Source of the DNA: Hypholoma sublateritium FD-334 SS-4
Taxonomy: Eukaryota > Basidiomycota > Agaricomycetes > Agaricales > Strophariaceae
NCBI GenBank assembly: GCA_000827495.1
Contig: KN817525.1
Coordinates: forward strand, 364,493 to 428,492
DNA length: 64,000 nt
Direction of reading: 5' to 3'
Notes under the pieces: generated by a model
Seen by the model: only the letters and a program-made list of their open reading frames with translations
Database searches by the model: none
What the model was told of the DNA's origin: nothing
Made by a program: the position numbers and the translations under genes
In this document: piece after piece, positions 59,368 through 64,000 of the stretch
Layout of the letters: each line of letters begins with the position of its first letter
How positions within the stretch are numbered: the stretch's first letter is position 1

Positions 59368-60583
59368 TCATGATCCAGTCACCAACGCGCTTGCGTCGTC
59401 TGTTGGCTCGTCGACTTTGCGCATTTGCTTTGCCCATCGCAAACCACATGCGTTGCATAGCGTTTTAGGACCAAGGGGACCCTATTTATCTCGTCTCAGC
59501 GACTTGCTGAATGAAGAGCAGATACAAGACGAACCTTCCGCCATTCAGGGGAGTCAGTGCGGCCACACGTAACACATACATACTGCTCTGCATTCTGGGC
59601 GCGCTTCAGCTGACAAAAGAGTCGATATCATATGCTGCTATGTTTTATTTCCCTTGCTCACCTTTTTCTTCTTGGATCCCTCCTCGCCGTGTTCCTCGAG
59701 ATTTGGCGGGTTCGAGGTATACAAAGACGCCTTCCCATATTCGAGGCCGTCCGCAGTGCCACTGGATTTCGTCATATTTGATGGATCAGTCGTCAGTCCT
59801 GCTACATCGTTCGACTTGTGAGGCAATGGTGGAGGTAATGGGAGCCGCGTTGTATTCAAGGAAGATGTCGCGTACATAGAGCCTGCTTGAGATGGGGAAG
59901 AGGTACTCGCGGCCGACGTTTCCGCTGGAAGACGAGCTCGATGCTCAGTAACGAGAAGTTGTAACCGGTCGTTGTCTGCTCTGAGATCCAGGATGGTGTT
60001 TAACCTATACACCTATGAATAATAGCAAGAAAAGGTCGAGGCCCAGGGAACGCACATTGCAGTGTTTCTACCCGCATACGGCAAGGCCATTGCAAAAATG
60101 CATCTGCTTTCTGCATCGCGTTCCGCAATATGAGGGTAGAATTTCATATCAAAGAGCATTTCTTGCTGCGATGGCGCAGTCGAGTATTGAGTAGCAGGAG
60201 CACTGGTCCTGAGTCCGACAGCTATATCAAATTCAACCCCATTCTGTAACGAGTTCTCGAAGGCATTGCGAAACCGCTCCTGGTCTACTGCTGAAAAAGC
60301 GGTGAGTTTTGGAACGACATGTGGACAACAATGAGGTCATACGGGATACCAGATCAAGAAAGTCCCAGTCCGACAGGCCGATGTCTTTCCACCCGAGTAA
60401 TTCTGTTACGGCCGTCCCACAATACATAATTTTGTACGACGGCGATAAAACGAATGCAACATCGTCCACCAGCTCAGTTAGCAACAGATCAGCCCAGCGT
60501 TTGCGCTTGGGAAACTCGAATGCTGGAGGGGATCTCACACCCTGAGGTTGTGATGGGCCGGGGTGCTGAGTGGCAGTCGACAT
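59368..60583 (-). CDS. wc-2: White collar 2-like PAS/GATA transcription factor
   Basis: The partner of the blue-light receptor WC-1, controlling light responses and mushroom development in basidiomycetes. The ATG at 60583 gives [20 protein letters not shown]. The PAS domain follows: [20 protein letters not shown] and [20 protein letters not shown], then [28 protein letters not shown] and [14 protein letters not shown] Ser/Pro linker ([20 protein letters not shown], then PPLPHKS) ends GSKKKK. The gene does not stop at the apparent TAG after KGNKT: GTGAGC is a donor, and the next exons encode [25 protein letters not shown], then [20 protein letters not shown], a complete GATA zinc finger (C-x2-C-x18-C-x2-C), with the stop at 59368. 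WC-2 has a PAS but no LOV flavin site, as here. Confidence 0.9.
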
Positions 60584-60883
60584 GGCCGCGCACAGCAGAC
60601 TTGCACAACGAAGTCGAACGAGGGTCTACTACCATTATGACGTAAATGGACAACGTGATGAAGATAAATAGAACCCCCCAAAACGCCTGGTATTCATTAG
60701 CGCTCCCGGTACAACTCTGGTATGCGATACTAGATATACAGTGGGCCTCGAAGAATGATACAGACAGAAAAGAACTGATAATTCGATGTGGTATAGGGTA
60801 TTTTTCAGTACGTACTAGTAAGTGATGTCCTCCAGTATATATGTCCGGGTACATTCCACTCTGGTTAAGCAGGCGACCATTAA
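60584..60883. other. Intergenic, WC-2 promoter
   Basis: A 300-bp spacer between two minus-strand genes. The apparent frame running out of the dehydrogenase is 3' flank. No light-responsive motif is obvious. Confidence 0.5.
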
Positions 60884-62348
60884 TTAGAGCACACAATACC
60901 CACCGTCAACTCGAATCTCCGAGCCTGTCATGAATTTCGAAGCGTCGCTGGCCAGGAAAACAATGGCACCCTGGAGATAATTTGCCGTCAAAGGATTATC
61001 AGACATTTTATGTATCAGGTGGAACGCACGTCAAGGTCTTCCGGATTTCCCATCTGTGTGAACATATTTCAGCCATGTCGGTCTCATTTTTTTTGAGAAA
61101 CCACAATGATAACGCACCCTACCCATGGGCGTCAATCGCTCCCATGTCGACTGAAAAGGGCGCTAATCAGTTGATCGGTGTAAATATCTCGGAAACTTTT
61201 CTGCCAACCTTGAGTTCGGGGTCCTTGTCCAGTATCGTCTTGGTAAGTTTCGTCATCATATATCCTGGGCTATTTAAAATTGGGAGTGGGTTGGGAGCGT
61301 TAGCTGATGACATCTTCAGCGCCACAAAAATGCGAACCTCAAAGAATTAACGCGGACATTGTCTTTAGCCCATTCGACGGCTAGACTCGAAGCCAGATGT
61401 TTGACAGCGGCCTTCGATGCGTTATATGGTGTTTGTAACTGAATATTTTGCCTGCATGAGTACCATCGAATAATTTTCTCGAACTCATCCACCGACCTGA
61501 GGTATGTTAACGATCTATAGTATCAATTGGCAGATGGTTTAATGATGTCATTCTGTTCGCAAATGTGGCACGTACATTCGCGCTCATGCTTGATATTAGG
61601 ATGATGGAACCCCCACCGTTGGGTATCATGTTGCGAGCGGCCTCACGGGCAGTGTAAAATACACCGTGGACATTAATGTCGAAGAGTAATTTGGCACGGT
61701 CTGCAGGGTAGCTGAAAATAGACCGCGATAAGTAATTTTTGGTTGTTCCAGTGGCGAAAGAACCCACTCGAGCGCTGAGTAATTTTCAACAATGCCTATG
61801 AAAGTTCTGTTAGTTTTCGAGCCGTGATAACGGTAAAATCTCGGGCGGATTAATTACCAGCTGAGGCGACAACTGCATCGATACGACCAAATGTTTCCAT
61901 GATCGTCGCATAAGCCAGCTTTACGGACGGCTCTGAGGAGACATCGCATGCAATTCCTATTACCTTCACTTCCTTTGCCTCATAACCAAAGTGTTCTGGA
62001 GAAACATTATCATCAATATGAACACTACAGGTGCGTATTGGTCGAACCTATGGCAAGAGCGCTTAGCTCGTCGGCGGCGGCCTTGGCTTCCGATTCCTTC
62101 AGATCCAGAACTATCAGAGACGTACAACCCCTACAGATAATCAGCATGGTAGTACTATACTGTCTATGCCAGGGCACTCACGATTCAATGAACGCTCTAC
62201 AAAACTCCAATCCCAGCCCTCTTGCAGCCCCAGTCACCATGCATACCTAAAGACATTCAGACTTCTCGAAAGAGAAAACAGTCATTGATCAGATGGGTAC
62301 CTTGCCCTGCATGGAGAAGGTTGGTAAAGTAATGGGACGGTCAGACAT
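60884..62348 (-). CDS. Short-chain dehydrogenase/reductase (polyol or sugar type)
   Basis: A classical SDR using NAD(P)H. The ATG at 62348 gives [16 protein letters not shown], and the next exon [20 protein letters not shown] has the TGxxxGxG cofactor motif. Later parts read [37 protein letters not shown] (catalytic Ser), the [10 protein letters not shown] motif (catalytic Tyr and Lys) and [20 protein letters not shown]. The end is [20 protein letters not shown] and VDGGYCVL. The SPGYM-TKLT signature is shared with fungal D-arabinitol/mannitol 2-dehydrogenase and sorbose-reductase enzymes, so a role in polyol or ketose metabolism is the best guess; substrate is not certain. Several short introns. 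Confidence 0.8.
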
Positions 62349-62799
62349 GTTGAAGGAGGTTGAGGGTTGAAGGAAAGCTAGGATTGGACCCACCCGTTAT
62401 CAAGGTGGGGCGAAGGAATGCGGGGAAGGTAAAAAACCTCTGAAAATAGATTCCGGCCGCGCTGCATCTCGATCGCAACGTTGTTGTCGATCGCGGGATG
62501 ATCAATGTGCCATTGGAAATCAAACAATAACTCGACAAGGCGATCACCGTCGCCAGAAAGTGTTACATATATCCGCTGTACATATGCACACAGGCTGATA
62601 ATGTGAAATGTGCCAATATAATGCAAATAGACGGGAGGATAAGGAGGGTATCTACAGTAGGTCGGGTACTTGAAAAATAATTATACAAAGAGCTTGCAAA
62701 GAGCGGATCTGGTATATACGTCCAGAGTCATGAAACTACCACTATAGCAATAAGCCAATTAAACGTGAATGGAATGGACGAACGAAATAGAGAAAAAAA
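62349..62799. other. Intergenic, SDR promoter
   Basis: Upstream region of the dehydrogenase and 3' flank of the coiled-coil gene. No further gene is seen. Confidence 0.5.
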
Positions 62800-64000
62800 C
62801 TATAGGCATGCGAATTTCGACTTCCGTCGTTGAAGTTCCTCCATCCGTGAATCTAGTTGCTGACGAGCTCGTTCCTTTGCTTTCCGTTCTTCGTCGAGTC
62901 GCTGTTCTAGAGATTGCTTCTCCTCGACTATTGATCTTCGCACAGAGACTACTTCTCGCTTGGCTTCCGAGAGCTCGTTACGCAGAGCTTCAAGTTTAAC
63001 ATTCAAGGTATCTCGTTCGCGGGCGATTTCAGTGGCTTGCATGCGGGCTTTCCGCACTAATCGAACGAAGTTAGAGATAGTTTCAACTGAAAGCAAATCC
63101 AACTTACAGTTTTTCTCGGAATCGCCTAGCGATGTCTCTAACGTGGTGACTAGGTCCATATGAGTTTGCAGGTCGCTTTCACAATGCGACAACTGCTTGT
63201 TGAGAGTCTTGATCATCGCTTCTTGCTCGTCGATGAGCTTCGACTGTTGTTCAATCTTGGCTGTCGCCGCCTTGGCGTCAGCGGAGGCGACCCCATTGAT
63301 GGGAGGAAGGTGGCCAACAGAGGTAGCCGGGGATTCAGGCTGAGACTCTTTGGATGATATGGAAGAGGTGAAAGCGGATCCTTGAGATGAGGTGCTGAAA
63401 TTAGAGTCTGCGAAGATATGATTTGTCGCTGATCGGGGGGCAGGAGGGGGTGGCACGGACGGCGGGGGCGTGGGAGGGGGAAGTTTGATACCAGGGAGGT
63501 TCTGACCGCGCTGGAAGCCCATATTTCGATCCGGAGATCTAATATTGGGAGGCGACGCACTTCGCGCAAGCTGTGCTTGCAGTTCGCGCACGAGAGTATC
63601 GGAACGATTCTTCTCGGTTTGCAGGGTATCTTTTTCATCCTTGACTTTCTGCAAATTCTCCTGGAGCTCAGCGAGGATGGAGCGATGACGGTCCAACTCC
63701 ATGACGAGAGACTCGCGCTTTGAAGCTTCCTGAATCAGTTTCGACTGCTCACCTCGAGTCTTGCCCAACTCTGCACGGAGTTGCCGCACCTCGCTTTCAA
63801 GCTCATCGCGGTCGCTTCCAAGGGTAATCAGGTCCTGTTCCATGCTGGCAATCTGCTGCGACTTAGAATCCAATTCCTGCTCGTGCTGTTGCCGTCCTTG
63901 TTCCCGCAGAAGAGTGAACTCGTCCGCTGCCGCTTTGTGCGCTTCGAGCTCTTCAATAAGGATCTCGCGATCCTTGACGAAGGTTTCTCGCTCCTTGGCT
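62800..64000 (-). CDS. Long coiled-coil protein, C-terminal part (possibly a kinesin tail)
   Basis: The open frame enters from outside the window on the right and reads ILIEELEAHKAAADEFTLLR, then MEQDLITLGSDRDELESEVR and KRESLVMELDRHRSILAELQ. It is an extended heptad-rich coiled coil interrupted by a Pro-rich segment (GIKLPPPTPPPSVPPPPAPR) and a Ser-rich linker, then resumes (IEQQSKLIDEQEAMIKTLNK). One intron near 63050-63105 joins GDSEKN to RKARMQATEIARERDTLNVK. The end is ARQQLDSRMEELQRRKSKFA followed by CL. This tail is reminiscent of fungal kinesin-type stalks, but the motor domain, if any, is outside the window, so the identity is only a suggestion. Confidence 0.5.
   Translation of the reverse strand, partial: AKERETFVKDREILIEELEAHKAAADEFTLLREQGRQQHEQELDSKSQQIASMEQDLITLGSDRDELESEVRQLRAELGKTRGEQSKLIQEASKRESLVMELDRHRSILAELQENLQKVKDEKDTLQTEKNRSDTLVRELQAQLARSASPPNIRSPDRNMGFQRGQNLPGIKLPPPTPPPSVPPPPAPRSATNHIFADSNFSTSSQGSAFTSSISSKESQPESPATSVGHLPPINGVASADAKAATAKIEQQSKLIDEQEAMIKTLNKQLSHCESDLQTHMDLVTTLETSLGDSEKNCKLDLLSVETISNFVRLVRKARMQATEIARERDTLNVKLEALRNELSEAKREVVSVRRSIVEEKQSLEQRLDEERKAKERARQQLDSRMEELQRRKSKFACL

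Noticed and set aside
59638..60012. WC-2 ending at the first stop after KGNKT
   Set aside because: A strong donor lies just before it and the next exons encode a full GATA finger typical of WC-2.
62800..62830. CaaX prenylation signal at the end of the coiled-coil protein
   Set aside because: The last residues are FACL; the cysteine is second from the end rather than fourth.

Overview
This window looks like a nuclear chromosome segment from a filamentous basidiomycete, most likely an agaricomycete. The genes are dense and split by many short introns (about 45-70 nt, GT...AG). The content fits that lineage: a DNA methyltransferase with a replication-foci domain and two BAH domains, a white-collar-2 light regulator, DUF6699 and F-box proteins, MYND-finger families, and a complete set of single-copy housekeeping genes. 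I recognise or describe 29 protein genes (two cut by the window edges), one decayed paralogue and two identical tRNA-Ser(AGA) genes. Exon boundaries were inferred by eye from protein conservation and splice sites, so internal edges are provisional.

Layout. 1-4.8 kb: 3' part of UFD1, N-myristoyltransferase, a DUF6699 protein. 4.8-6.5 kb: gene-poor. 6.5-20.1 kb: kexin protease, MCM7 head-to-head with the DNA methyltransferase, then an ECM15-like protein head-to-head with an IRS4-like EH-domain protein. 20.5-23.4 kb: a tandem pair of MYND/MSS51-like genes, the first an internally deleted pseudogene. 23.6-33.9 kb: ATG9, 2-isopropylmalate synthase (with two regulatory domains) head-to-head with cytosolic glutamyl-tRNA synthetase, and a further MYND protein. 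34-43 kb: cyclic phosphodiesterase, steroid 5-alpha-reductase-like enzyme, tRNA-Ser, DUF1776 protein, homeodomain factor, second tRNA-Ser, ATP synthase beta. 43.2-55.4 kb: F-box-like protein, Zn2Cys6 factor, isovaleryl-CoA dehydrogenase, IPK1, an unusual AGC-like kinase, a BTB-like protein. 57-64 kb: DAD3, ARPC1, WC-2, a short-chain dehydrogenase, and the end of a long coiled-coil protein.

There is no biosynthetic cluster, transposon, CRISPR array or obvious new multi-gene system. Neighbours are mostly functionally unrelated, as is normal for a fungal chromosome. The most interesting signals are: several GC-AG introns confirmed by conserved protein motifs, two of them flanking the catalytic motif of the methyltransferase; a 5-nt microexon in the ECM15-like gene; duplication of the allosteric domain in 2-isopropylmalate synthase; the deleted MYND paralogue; and a 149-bp shared promoter joining MCM7 and the maintenance-type DNA methyltransferase.
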